Source of the DNA: SOKG01 sp964502665
GTDB lineage: Bacteria; Chloroflexota; Dehalococcoidia; SZUA-161
Assembly: GCA_964502665.1 (NCBI GenBank)
Contig: CAZCXP010000012.1
Coordinates: forward strand, 1-29,117
Direction: 5' to 3'
Length of the DNA stretch: 29,117 nt
The position numbers were made by a program, and so were the translations under genes. Positions 1-7,702 of this stretch are shown here, in pieces. The first letter of the stretch is position 1. Each line of letters begins with the position of its first letter. The notes beneath the pieces are model-generated. The model saw only the letters and a program-made list of their open reading frames with translations, ran no database searches and was not told the origin of the DNA.

Positions 1-20
1 CCGGTGGACAACTACCTGGC

Positions 21-49
21 TTGACGGCCAGGTGCACTGGCGGTATCAT
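21..49 (+). promoter_or_regulatory. Sigma-70-like promoter for the acyl-CoA cluster
   Basis: TTGACG at 21-26 and TATCAT at 44-49 are separated by exactly 17 bases. Each hexamer matches the consensus at five of six positions. Transcription would start near 56, giving a leader of roughly 105 bases before the first gene at 162. The match is by eye, and no expression data exist here. Confidence 0.5.
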
Positions 50-60
50 CTGGTTTGCTG

Positions 61-86
61 CCGCGAGCTGGAATAGGAAATCGCGG
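61..86 (+). other. Leader hairpin in the 5' UTR of the first operon
   Basis: CCGCGA at 61-66 and TCGCGG at 81-86 are perfect reverse complements around a 14-base loop, just downstream of the predicted transcription start. It could be an operator half-site pair or an RNA hairpin. There is no T-run after it, so it is not an intrinsic terminator. Confidence 0.3.
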
Positions 87-161
87 ATGATATAACCAAC
101 CCAGACAATCAGGGACCTTAGAAATCAGAGTGCGGGTTTCTTGGACCAAAAGGAGGGAGAA

Positions 162-1313
162 ATGATCAGAAGGGTGGCAATAGTTGGATATGCTCAATCT
201 CATCATCAGCATAACATGCAGAAGACCAGAGAGGATATGGTCTTTGAAGTCTGCAAAGAGGCTTTGCACCATGCCGGCATCCTCAGAGAGCATCTGGATA
301 CCGTGATCACCGCCTCCACGGATTTTCTGGATGGAAGGACAATTTCAAATGTCTTTCTCAGCATGGCTGTTGGAGCTTTTCTCAAGGATGAGTCAAAGGT
401 AGAGGAGGACGGGACTTCTGCTCTCTATTATGCTTTGATGAGAATCCTCGCCGGCACCCATGATGTAGCCCTGGTAGAGGCACATACGCAGGGCTCGACT
501 TTCAATCCCCATCAAGTAACCTTCTACACCCTTGATCCATTATTTGATCGGCAGATAGGTGTGCTCAATGATATAGCGGCTGCCGCTCTTCAGGCGAGAA
601 TGTATATGAACAGGTACGGTGTGTCGGAAGAGCATCTGGCAATGGCAGCCGTCAAGAACATTGCCAATGCCGCTGAGAATCCTTGTGCACACAGAAGGAT
701 GCCGGACGTGAGTGTGGAAGAGGTGATGAGTTCAAAAGTATTCTACGATCCCATCAGGGAGCTGATGATGTCCCCCATCAGCGACGGGGCATGTGCTTTG
801 ATACTCGCCTCTGAGGAGAGGGCCAAGGAGATCACAGACAAACCAGTGTGGATAGAAGGAGTCGGCAGTTGCCAGGACTCCTATCTCCGGGACAGGAATA
901 TCCAAAGTCTTGATTCCCTCCAGAGCGCTGCCAGAACAGCCTACAAGATGGCTGGTGTAAAGGAGCCCTTTTCTGAGCTGGATGTCGCCGAGGTTTCCGA
1001 GAAATTCGCTCACGAAGAATTGATGATTTACGAAGCCCTGGGCCTGTGCCAGGAGGGTGAAGGGAAGAATCTGATTGAAAGGGGCACAACTCGCAGAGAT
1101 GGTGAGATGCCAGTAAATCCTAGTGGTGGGGCGCTGGGCGCTGACCCTGTCTGTGCTACCGGGTTGATAAGAGTAATAGAAGCGGCGAAGCAGATCAGGG
1201 GTGAAGCAGGTGGGTATCAGGTTCCCGATGTCCGCAGGGCTCTCGCCCATGGACAATTCGGGATTTGTGCCCAGAAGAATACGGTTTTTGTATTGGGAGG
1301 TAACGGATCATGA
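162..1313 (+). CDS. Thiolase-fold protein (SCP2/lipid-transfer type), active-site Cys and His replaced
   Basis: This 383-residue protein has the SCP2-type thiolase layout: MIRRVAIVGYAQ at the N-terminus, a DVAEV...EEL segment near residues 274-286, and NPSGG at 319-323. The start is ATG 162, with GGAGG five bases upstream. A TTG 21 bases earlier also keeps the frame but has no such site. Where thiolases carry the nucleophilic cysteine in CASGSAAL, this protein reads EEDGTSAL, so Glu81 replaces Cys. The later GHP histidine is Asp328 (ADP). Ordinary thiolysis or condensation through a Cys thioester is therefore unlikely. Cys-less thiolase folds paired with DUF35 proteins are known as retro-aldolases on steroid side-chain CoA esters (Ltp2 with ChsH2). 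It overlaps the next thiolase-like gene by ATGA, so the two are translationally coupled and may form a heteromer. The fold is secure, the reaction is not. Confidence 0.85.
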   Translation: MIRRVAIVGYAQSHHQHNMQKTREDMVFEVCKEALHHAGILREHLDTVITASTDFLDGRTISNVFLSMAVGAFLKDESKVEEDGTSALYYALMRILAGTHDVALVEAHTQGSTFNPHQVTFYTLDPLFDRQIGVLNDIAAAALQARMYMNRYGVSEEHLAMAAVKNIANAAENPCAHRRMPDVSVEEVMSSKVFYDPIRELMMSPISDGACALILASEERAKEITDKPVWIEGVGSCQDSYLRDRNIQSLDSLQSAARTAYKMAGVKEPFSELDVAEVSEKFAHEELMIYEALGLCQEGEGKNLIERGTTRRDGEMPVNPSGGALGADPVCATGLIRVIEAAKQIRGEAGGYQVPDVRRALAHGQFGICAQKNTVFVLGGNGS

Positions 1314-2554
1314 GCAGGAATGTTGCCATAATCGGTTGTGGACAAACCAAACATTCGAGTAAGCGAAGAGATGTTAACCTCGCTGAAATGGTATCAGAAG
1401 CGGTCTATAATGCGCTGGAAGACGCCCAGGTCAGTATGCGTGAGGTGGACGCCTTTGTTGTTGGCAATATGCAGGGATTCGGTGGTATTGCCCAGCCAGA
1501 ACAATGGCTTGGGGATTGGATTGGTGCCGCGGGTAAACCGGTGATCAGGATCGCTACTGGTGGTACGACCGGGGGATCGGTGGGACAGGGTGCTTATTAT
1601 CCTGTTGCCTCGGGACTTCACGATGTAGTTGTAGCTGTTGCCTGGGAAAAACATTCAGATAGCAAAGAGGCCGGTGCCACGATCGGGCTTTTGCATGTAG
1701 CACTGGGCAATGTTTTCCACGCCTTCAGTTATGGGTTGAGTCTTAAGAACCTGGTCGCCACCTCAGCGGTAGGAGCGGCGGCTGGCGTTGCCGTCTATCA
1801 GGCAGTGTTTTACATGCATAGATCGGGGTGCAGCATCGAACACTTTGATATGGTAGCGGCAAAGGCAAGGCGCAATGCTGCCAAGAACAAATATGCACAT
1901 CTTCAGTGGCCAGGCTGCACTCCGGAGGACATTGCCAGGACCGAGATGGTCGCATATCCCTTCAGGTATGGACATATCTGCCCGGCAAGCGATGGTGCCT
2001 CAGCCATTGTCGTGGCTGAAGAAAACCTGGCAAGAAAAAAAGCCAAGCGGCCAGCCTGGTACAAGGGACTCGCCTCCTATTCGGACGAGGAAAACCAGTT
2101 ACAGAGTGAAAATTTCGGTGGCGTTGGAGTACTTGATCCCTCTGAGCAAAAGGGGTGCTGGATATCAGCAATGAAGGCATATCAGACGGCAGGAATAAAG
2201 GACCCCAAAAAAGAGATTGACGTAGCAGAGATATATCAGCCATTTCCAAGTCAGGAGTTGATATTTGCTGAGAGATTGGGCCTGTTTGATGAAGGCACGG
2301 CATGGATGGCTCTTGAAAAAGGTGAGACCGATATTGACGGCAGAATGCCCCTTGATCCCTCAGGTGGCGTCAATGCCACCAACGCCATTGGGTCCTCTGC
2401 CATGCAGCGCATTCTTGAGTGCGCCCTGCAGATAATGGGAAAAGCAGAAGAGCATCAGGTCCCGAAAAAAGTCAGCAATGCCGTTGCCCACGGATGGGGG
2501 GGCGTGACCAATTATAGCACAGTGACAGTTTTAGGAGATTCCCCTGGGAGGTAA
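1310..2554 (+). CDS. Second thiolase-fold protein (SCP2/lipid-transfer type), also Cys-less
   Basis: This 414-residue protein starts at ATG 1310, overlapping the stop of the previous gene by four bases (ATGA). It begins NVAIIGCGQTKHS and has DVAEIYQPFPSQEL at 304-317, DPSGG at 349-353 and an AHGWGG motif at 393-398. Aligned on the CASGSAAL helix, the cysteine position is Gly85 (GTTG for CASG). The usual GHP histidine position reads Asn358 or nearby. Two Cys-less thiolase folds in tandem, followed by two DUF35 genes, suggest two enzyme pairs or one mixed complex. Possible roles are a retro-aldolase, a non-catalytic partner, or a decarboxylating enzyme acting on acyl-CoA. The family assignment is strong and the substrate is unknown. 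Confidence 0.85.
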   Translation: MSRNVAIIGCGQTKHSSKRRDVNLAEMVSEAVYNALEDAQVSMREVDAFVVGNMQGFGGIAQPEQWLGDWIGAAGKPVIRIATGGTTGGSVGQGAYYPVASGLHDVVVAVAWEKHSDSKEAGATIGLLHVALGNVFHAFSYGLSLKNLVATSAVGAAAGVAVYQAVFYMHRSGCSIEHFDMVAAKARRNAAKNKYAHLQWPGCTPEDIARTEMVAYPFRYGHICPASDGASAIVVAEENLARKKAKRPAWYKGLASYSDEENQLQSENFGGVGVLDPSEQKGCWISAMKAYQTAGIKDPKKEIDVAEIYQPFPSQELIFAERLGLFDEGTAWMALEKGETDIDGRMPLDPSGGVNATNAIGSSAMQRILECALQIMGKAEEHQVPKKVSNAVAHGWGGVTNYSTVTVLGDSPGR

Positions 2555-2559
2555 AGAAG

Positions 2560-3063
2560 ATGGGATATATAAAGGACGAAAGACCGGAGACAATCGGCGT
2601 AGAAGGTACATGGAATATGAGTTCCTATCACTATAAGGGTTCCAGACTCCTGGAAGAATATGTTAAGGGGCTTAAGCAGAAGAAATTGATCGGCTCATTC
2701 TGCCCGGGCTGTGGAAAGGTAATTGTGCCGCCCAGAAACCTGTGCGGAAGCTGTCACCGGATAATGGACGGACGAAAGATCGTTAGCAATAGGGGGACTA
2801 TTACCTGCTTCATAGTCAGTCCCCCCATGCAGAAAGGAAAATTGAGGGTCCTGGGAATGGATCCTGTGGAAACGGGCCTAATAAAGGAGGGTGAGGTGGT
2901 TATTCCCGTCTTCGTCAAGTTCGATGGGGCAGACTCCAATACCGATACAATACTGCTGAACGCGGACCCAAAGACTGTTCACATAGGCATGAGGGTTCAA
3001 GTTGTTTGGGCGAAAGAGCCGCAAGGTGCACTCAGCGATTTCGAAGCTGTTGAACCTGTTTAA
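2560..3063 (+). CDS. DUF35 zinc-ribbon/OB-fold protein, thiolase partner
   Basis: This 167-residue protein starts at ATG 2560, with GGAGG eight bases upstream overlapping the end of the preceding gene. It has the DUF35 arrangement: an N-terminal helix region, a rubredoxin-like zinc ribbon with Cys48, Cys51, Cys62 and Cys65 (CPGC and CGSC), then a C-terminal OB-fold of roughly 90 residues. In known systems (ChsH2 with Ltp2, BbsA with BbsB, and archaeal thiolase/HMG-CoA synthase complexes) such proteins bind a thiolase-fold enzyme and help deliver the CoA substrate. Its place directly after the two thiolase-like genes fits that role. Its N-terminus is about 20 residues longer than the core needs. 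A later ATG at 2617 is possible but has a weaker ribosome binding site. Confidence 0.88.
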   Translation: MGYIKDERPETIGVEGTWNMSSYHYKGSRLLEEYVKGLKQKKLIGSFCPGCGKVIVPPRNLCGSCHRIMDGRKIVSNRGTITCFIVSPPMQKGKLRVLGMDPVETGLIKEGEVVIPVFVKFDGADSNTDTILLNADPKTVHIGMRVQVVWAKEPQGALSDFEAVEPV

Positions 3064-3109
3064 CAGATAATGGATACCACTATCAATTACCGGGGGAGGG
3101 ATAGAAACC

Positions 3110-3577
3110 ATGAAAAGCAAATCTGAGATAATTGATGTACAGCCCCTGCCATTTGCTGCTGGCTTTAACTGGTCAACAGGCTTCCAGATGCAGAGGTTTA
3201 TCAAAGAACTTGCCAATAGAAAAATCCTGGGAGCAAAATGTCCCCAATGCGGATATACTTATGTACCCCCAAGGTCGAGATGCGGGAAATGCTATGCCAG
3301 AATAGAAGAGGAGAACCTGATAACTCTATCGGGAAAAGGTACCCTGGTTGGCTATACAACAGCGCATGTCGAATTAGATGGTCAGGGGAATTTTCGAGAT
3401 TTAGAGGAACCGGGGATAATCGGGGCAATAAAGCTGGAGAATGCAGATTCAACGATCTTCATGCCCCTTGAAGGGATTAAACCCCAGGATGTGACCGAAG
3501 GGCTCAAGGTTGAGGTCCAGTGGCGAGAGGAGACAAAAGGGGAGCTGGCAGATTTACGGTGTTTCAAACCTGGTTGA
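3110..3577 (+). CDS. Second DUF35 zinc-ribbon/OB-fold protein
   Basis: This 155-residue protein starts at ATG 3110 with GGAGG ten bases upstream. The zinc ribbon is formed by Cys44, Cys47, Cys58 and Cys61 (CPQC and CGKC), followed by an OB-fold with a GTLVGYT strand typical of DUF35. It is clearly paralogous to the preceding gene but diverged, so the operon holds two thiolase folds and two DUF35 partners, a 2:2 set. The simplest reading is that each DUF35 protein pairs with one thiolase-like protein. The alternative is one heterotetrameric complex. There is no enzyme signature of its own. Confidence 0.88.
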   Translation: MKSKSEIIDVQPLPFAAGFNWSTGFQMQRFIKELANRKILGAKCPQCGYTYVPPRSRCGKCYARIEEENLITLSGKGTLVGYTTAHVELDGQGNFRDLEEPGIIGAIKLENADSTIFMPLEGIKPQDVTEGLKVEVQWREETKGELADLRCFKPG

Positions 3578-3614
3578 GCAGGGAGGACTCCAATAGCGAA
3601 AGGGGAAGCGTGAA

Positions 3615-4397
3615 ATGGCTATTAACAAAGTTGTCGCTAGCTTCGATGAGGCAGTAAAGGATTTTTTTGATGGCGCTACCGTCCTGATTGGTGGCTTTGG
3701 CACACCCGGGGGATGCCCGAGCTACCTTATGCAAGCCCTGGGCAGGCATGGGGCGAAGGATTTGACTATTGTGTGTAATAACGTCGGCTTCGGAAGAGAA
3801 CTAATGGAGGTTGCAGCCCAGTTTACGATAGCGCCTGATTGGTGGTATGACGGGGGACAGCTGGCATCGAATCGGCAGGTGAGGAGAGCAATCGCTGCCT
3901 TCCCTGTGCTTGCCTCGCCACTGATGGTCTCTCCCTTTGAGAAGCAGCTTCGCGCGGGCGAGGTGGAGATCGAGATAGTGCCCCAGGGAACCCTGGCGGA
4001 GCGAATAAGAGCCGCCAAAGCCGGCATTGGTGCCTTCTATTGCCCTGTGGGCCCAGGGACCATCGTAGAGAAAGGGAAGGAAGTAAAGGTTATTGACGGC
4101 AGGAAGCATGTCCTCGAGTATCCGATAAAGGCTGATTTCGCCCTGATCAGGGCATTTAAGGCGGATAGGCTGGGGAATCTGGTCTACAGGGGCACGTCCA
4201 GGACTTTCAACGCCACAATGGCCGGTGCGGCAAAGGTCACCATTGCCGAGGTGGACGAGGTTGTCGAGGTCGGAGAGTTCGACCCTGAGAGTGTGGTTAC
4301 CCCCGCTCTATATGTTGACAGAGTAGCTGTAAGGCCCGAGGAGGGTAGAACCAAGTTCGTGCAGAAGATAGGCAAGGAGGAACAGCTCCGGAAATAG
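3615..4397 (+). CDS. Family I CoA-transferase, subunit A (ScoA/AtoD-like)
   Basis: This 260-residue protein begins MAINKVVASFDEAVKDFF, followed by GATVLIGGFGTPGG, the glycine-rich CoA-binding loop of family I CoA-transferase alpha subunits. The start is ATG 3615 behind AGGGGAAG. The alpha subunit binds CoA, and the catalytic glutamate lies in the beta subunit encoded immediately downstream. Subunits of this family are usually 220-240 residues, so this one is slightly long. The pair would move CoA between acids, for example from acetyl- or succinyl-CoA to a pathway acid. The exact acid cannot be read from the sequence, and 3-oxoacid transferase is the nearest general label. Confidence 0.85.
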   Translation: MAINKVVASFDEAVKDFFDGATVLIGGFGTPGGCPSYLMQALGRHGAKDLTIVCNNVGFGRELMEVAAQFTIAPDWWYDGGQLASNRQVRRAIAAFPVLASPLMVSPFEKQLRAGEVEIEIVPQGTLAERIRAAKAGIGAFYCPVGPGTIVEKGKEVKVIDGRKHVLEYPIKADFALIRAFKADRLGNLVYRGTSRTFNATMAGAAKVTIAEVDEVVEVGEFDPESVVTPALYVDRVAVRPEEGRTKFVQKIGKEEQLRK

Positions 4398-4405
4398 GAG
4401 GTATC

Positions 4406-5077
4406 ATGGCTGAGAAAGAGCGGTTAAGCAGAGAGACCATGGCCTTTCGGGTAGCCAAGGAGTTTGCGGATGGAATGGTGGTGAACCTGGGTATCGGTAT
4501 TCCGACGCTTTGTGTCAACTATCCCTCGCCGGATAAGGAAATCCTCTATCAAACTGAGAACGGCGCCCTCAACTTCGGCCCCAACGCCACTCCAGAGGAG
4601 GCGGACCTCGATCTGGTCAACGCGGGGGGGCAAATGGTAACCACAAAGCCGGGGATGTCCCTCTTCGCCCACGACGAGTCCTTCGCCATGATCAGGGGGG
4701 GACACATCGACCTGTGCGTTTTAGGGGGGATGCAGGTATCGGAGAAAGGGGACCTTGCCAACTGGCTGCTCCCCGAGCGCGGCATAGGCAGCATCGGTGG
4801 AGCGATGGACTTGGCCGTCGGTGCCAAAAAGCTGATTGTGGTCATGGAGCACACCTCTAAAGATGGCAAGCCTAAGATATTGCGAAAATGCAACTACGAG
4901 CTTACCGCTGTGGGGTGTGTTGACATGATCGTTACTGACCTGGCGGTTATCGAGGTCACTAACCAGGGGCTGGTGCTCAAGGAGGTAGCCCCGGGGTGGA
5001 CGGCCGGGGAGATTCAGGAACTAACTGACCCCAAGCTCATGGTTGCCCCCGACCTGAAGGAAATAGAGTTGATGTAA
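4406..5077 (+). CDS. Family I CoA-transferase, subunit B (ScoB/AtoA-like)
   Basis: This 223-residue beta subunit carries NLGIGIPT at 27-34 and the TENGALNFGP motif, whose Glu51 matches the glutamate that forms the acyl-glutamyl anhydride and the glutamyl-CoA thioester in this family. Length and motif order are normal, so the transferase should be active. The gene begins eight bases after the alpha subunit stop. Its GGAGG overlaps that stop and lies four bases from ATG 4406, so the subunits are co-translated. A 140-base gap follows before the first acyl-CoA dehydrogenase. I see no terminator there. Confidence 0.88.
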   Translation: MAEKERLSRETMAFRVAKEFADGMVVNLGIGIPTLCVNYPSPDKEILYQTENGALNFGPNATPEEADLDLVNAGGQMVTTKPGMSLFAHDESFAMIRGGHIDLCVLGGMQVSEKGDLANWLLPERGIGSIGGAMDLAVGAKKLIVVMEHTSKDGKPKILRKCNYELTAVGCVDMIVTDLAVIEVTNQGLVLKEVAPGWTAGEIQELTDPKLMVAPDLKEIELM

Positions 5078-5217
5078 TTTCCCGACTCTGCCAGCGCGGA
5101 AGTCGTGACCATCAGCTAGAACCATAGCGCAGTAACGATAGTAAACGCTGTGTCCATTGACCTCTTACGGAGCCACACCCACAGTAGGTAGCCTGATTTG
5201 TGAGATGGAGGGTGAGC

Positions 5218-6411
5218 ATGGACTTCACATTTACCCCTGAGGAAGAGGTCTTCCGCCAGGAGGTTCGCGAGTGGCTGAAGAAGGAGATCACGCCGAGGTG
5301 GATTGAGCTCGATGCCGGGCTGTGGGAGGAGACCGACGAGTCTTGGGCGCTTTCCCGCGAGTTCCAGCGCAAACTGGGGCAGAAGGGCTGGCTGGCCCCA
5401 GCATACCCTAAGGAATACGGTGGCTCGGAAATGAGCCACATGCGAAGGCTCATACTTGCGGAGGAGCTGGCCTACAACAGAGCTCCGGTAAGCATCGAGG
5501 CCGAGATCTCGGTGAACTGGGTGGGGCCGGCCATGATGCTGTTTGGCACCGAGGAGCAGAAGAAGAAATATCTAACCGAGGTGGCGAAGGGCGAATCGAT
5601 CTTCTGTCTGGGGTACAGTGAGCCTAATGCCGGGTCCGACCTTGCCTCGCTGCAAACGCGCGCTGTAGAGGATGGCGATTACTGGGTGATCAACGGCCAG
5701 AAAACATGGTGCAGCTACGCCCACTACGCCGACTACTGCTGGCTCGGCGCCAGAACCGACCCCAACGTCCCCAAGCATAAGGGCATCAGCATGTTTGTGG
5801 TCGACATGAAGACCCCAGGAATCACCGTTCGCCCCCTGATAAACTTACTGAATCGCCATTCTTTTAACGAGGTCTTCTTTGACGATGTGCGCATCCCTGG
5901 GGATGGCCTGATAGGTCAGAAGAACAACGGCTGGTACCAACTGGTGATGGCTTTGGACTTTGAGCGTTCCTTGATTGGCACTGCCGCGGTAAACCAGCGA
6001 ATGATCGAGGAACTGGTGCAGTATGTCATCGAAGCGAAGCGCGATGGCACTCCCCTGGCCAACGACCCCCTGATAAAGGATGAGCTGGCGGAAATGGCCG
6101 TTGAAAACGAGGTTCTGCGCATGATGTGCTACCGCATCGCCTGGATGTACAGCAAGAACCTCCATCCCAGCTACGAATCATCTATGTCGCTGCTTTTCTC
6201 CAGTGAATTGCTGAGGCGCTTGGCCAATGTGGGGATGCGGGTTTTGGGGCACTACGGGCAACTGGACGTGGACTCCAAATGGGCTGTCCTGAATGCGAGG
6301 ATAATGCGGGGCTATTTGAGCGCGCTCTCTATAGGCGTTGGCGGCGGCTCCAACGAGATTCAACGCAACATCGTCGCCATGAGGGGGCTGGGGCTACCCC
6401 GTCAGCAGTGA
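5218..6411 (+). CDS. Acyl-CoA dehydrogenase (FadE/IVD-like) 1
   Basis: This 397-residue protein starts at ATG 5218, with GGAGGG five bases upstream. A GTG at 5200 would add six residues and is less likely. Domains run in the usual order: N-terminal helices, a middle beta domain with YSEPNAGSDLASL near 133-145, and a C-terminal four-helix domain ending in GGGSNEIQRN...GLGLP. The glutamate position used by medium-chain enzymes (EGT) is glycine, but LDFER at 246-250 supplies Glu249, the position used by isovaleryl- and long-chain-type enzymes. It should oxidise an acyl-CoA to the 2,3-enoyl-CoA using FAD and pass electrons to an ETF, which is not encoded nearby. It is paralogous to the next gene. 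Confidence 0.9.
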   Translation: MDFTFTPEEEVFRQEVREWLKKEITPRWIELDAGLWEETDESWALSREFQRKLGQKGWLAPAYPKEYGGSEMSHMRRLILAEELAYNRAPVSIEAEISVNWVGPAMMLFGTEEQKKKYLTEVAKGESIFCLGYSEPNAGSDLASLQTRAVEDGDYWVINGQKTWCSYAHYADYCWLGARTDPNVPKHKGISMFVVDMKTPGITVRPLINLLNRHSFNEVFFDDVRIPGDGLIGQKNNGWYQLVMALDFERSLIGTAAVNQRMIEELVQYVIEAKRDGTPLANDPLIKDELAEMAVENEVLRMMCYRIAWMYSKNLHPSYESSMSLLFSSELLRRLANVGMRVLGHYGQLDVDSKWAVLNARIMRGYLSALSIGVGGGSNEIQRNIVAMRGLGLPRQQ

Positions 6412-6457
6412 TCCCGGGGAAAATCTGAGTTGGTGAGGCTTCACGAGGAAAAAAAGC

Positions 6458-7654
6458 GTGGATTTTCGGTTTAGCGAGCAAGAAGAGGCGCTTCGAACAG
6501 AGGTCGATGAGTTCATACAGAGGGAACTCCCTGCTAACTGGACGGAGGAAAGTCCCTACTGGCCAGGCGGGTACGGCGCAATTCCAGACTTCGAGGAGAT
6601 CACGCCCGCCGCTGAGACGTTCAGGCGCCGGTTGGCGGAGAAGGGCTGGCTTGCCATTTCATGGCCTGAGGAGTACGGCGGTGCAGGATGCTCCAATATT
6701 GAACAGGGCATCTTGTACGAACGCTTAAGCTACTACAGGGCGCCTGTCGCCGACATCGGCGTGCTAATCTCAGGCCCCACGATCATGCGCTTCGGCGGCG
6801 ACGAAATGAAGAAGGAATGGCTACCCAGAATAGCCAAAGGGGACATAAGGCTCTGGCTGGCATATAGCGAGCCGAACGCTGGCTCCGACCTCGCCTCGAT
6901 CAAGACCAGTGCTATTGAGGATGGCGATGACCTTGTCATCGATGGCCAGAAGACATGGAGCAGCGGCGCTCACGTATCGGACTATGCCTGGATGGCTGTC
7001 AGGACAGACCCGGCTGCTCCTCCACACAGGGGAATGTCGCTCGTCATCGTAGATAACAGCTCGAAGGGCATCACGATTCGTCCCCTGATCAACATATTGG
7101 GCTTTCATTCCTTTAACGAGGTCTTCTTCGACAATGTGAGGGTTCCCAAGAAGAACATCGTGGGGGAGATGAACCGGGGATGGTATTACCTGATGGCAGC
7201 CCTTGACTTCGAGAGGCTGGCAGTCGCCATAGGAAGCTTCAGGCGAACCTTCGAGGAGCTGCTGCAGTACTGCAAGGAGACAAGGCACAACGGGCAAACC
7301 GTCGGCAGTGATCCTCTGATACAGGATAAGCTGGCAGAGCTGGCAATCGAAATCGAGGTAGCGTATATGTTCTTCTGGCAAACCGCCTGGATGCTCGACC
7401 AGGGCCTTGTGCCAAATATCGAGGCATCCGTACTGAAGCTATTTACCACCGAGCTAAGCCAGAAACTCGCCAGTACTGGCGCGGAGGTTACAGGACCTTA
7501 TGCCGAACTGGAGAGAGGTTCCAAATGGGCGCCTTTGGGAGGCAGGGTATGCACTGGCTACCTGGACTGCATCTCTGCTCTCGTTGGTGCCGGCACCTCT
7601 GAGATCCAGCGTAATATCATTGCCATGAGGGGACTGGGGCTGCCCTGGTCATAG
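6458..7654 (+). CDS. Acyl-CoA dehydrogenase (FadE/IVD-like) 2
   Basis: This 398-residue protein uses a GTG start at 6458 with GAGG nine bases upstream. YSEPNAGSDLASI lies near 136-148. LDFER at 249-253 gives Glu252 as the probable base, and the C-terminus has GAGTSEIQRN followed by GLGLP. It shares long near-identical stretches with the preceding dehydrogenase, including HSFNEVFFD, which points to tandem duplication. It also has a 10-15 residue insertion near 36-50 that is rich in Pro, Gly and Tyr and absent from its neighbour. Substrate range is unknown. Placement in a run of three dehydrogenases suggests several rounds of oxidation or mixed oligomers. Confidence 0.9.
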   Translation: MDFRFSEQEEALRTEVDEFIQRELPANWTEESPYWPGGYGAIPDFEEITPAAETFRRRLAEKGWLAISWPEEYGGAGCSNIEQGILYERLSYYRAPVADIGVLISGPTIMRFGGDEMKKEWLPRIAKGDIRLWLAYSEPNAGSDLASIKTSAIEDGDDLVIDGQKTWSSGAHVSDYAWMAVRTDPAAPPHRGMSLVIVDNSSKGITIRPLINILGFHSFNEVFFDNVRVPKKNIVGEMNRGWYYLMAALDFERLAVAIGSFRRTFEELLQYCKETRHNGQTVGSDPLIQDKLAELAIEIEVAYMFFWQTAWMLDQGLVPNIEASVLKLFTTELSQKLASTGAEVTGPYAELERGSKWAPLGGRVCTGYLDCISALVGAGTSEIQRNIIAMRGLGLPWS

Positions 7655-7702
7655 CACGACTTTACTGACTTGAGCAGACTTGGAGACAACAAGAGGTGAG
7701 AG

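Noticed and set aside
1..24. Seven codons (PVDNYLA) ending in TGA at the left edge
   Set aside because: It could be the tail of an upstream gene, but it is too short to support as a coding feature.
12..293. Minus-strand open frame across the first promoter region
   Set aside because: It overlaps the start of a well-supported gene and has no ribosome site or recognisable protein features.
5078..5217. Possible promoter (TTGACC at 5157-5162) before the first acyl-CoA dehydrogenase
   Set aside because: No acceptable -10 box lies at a suitable distance.
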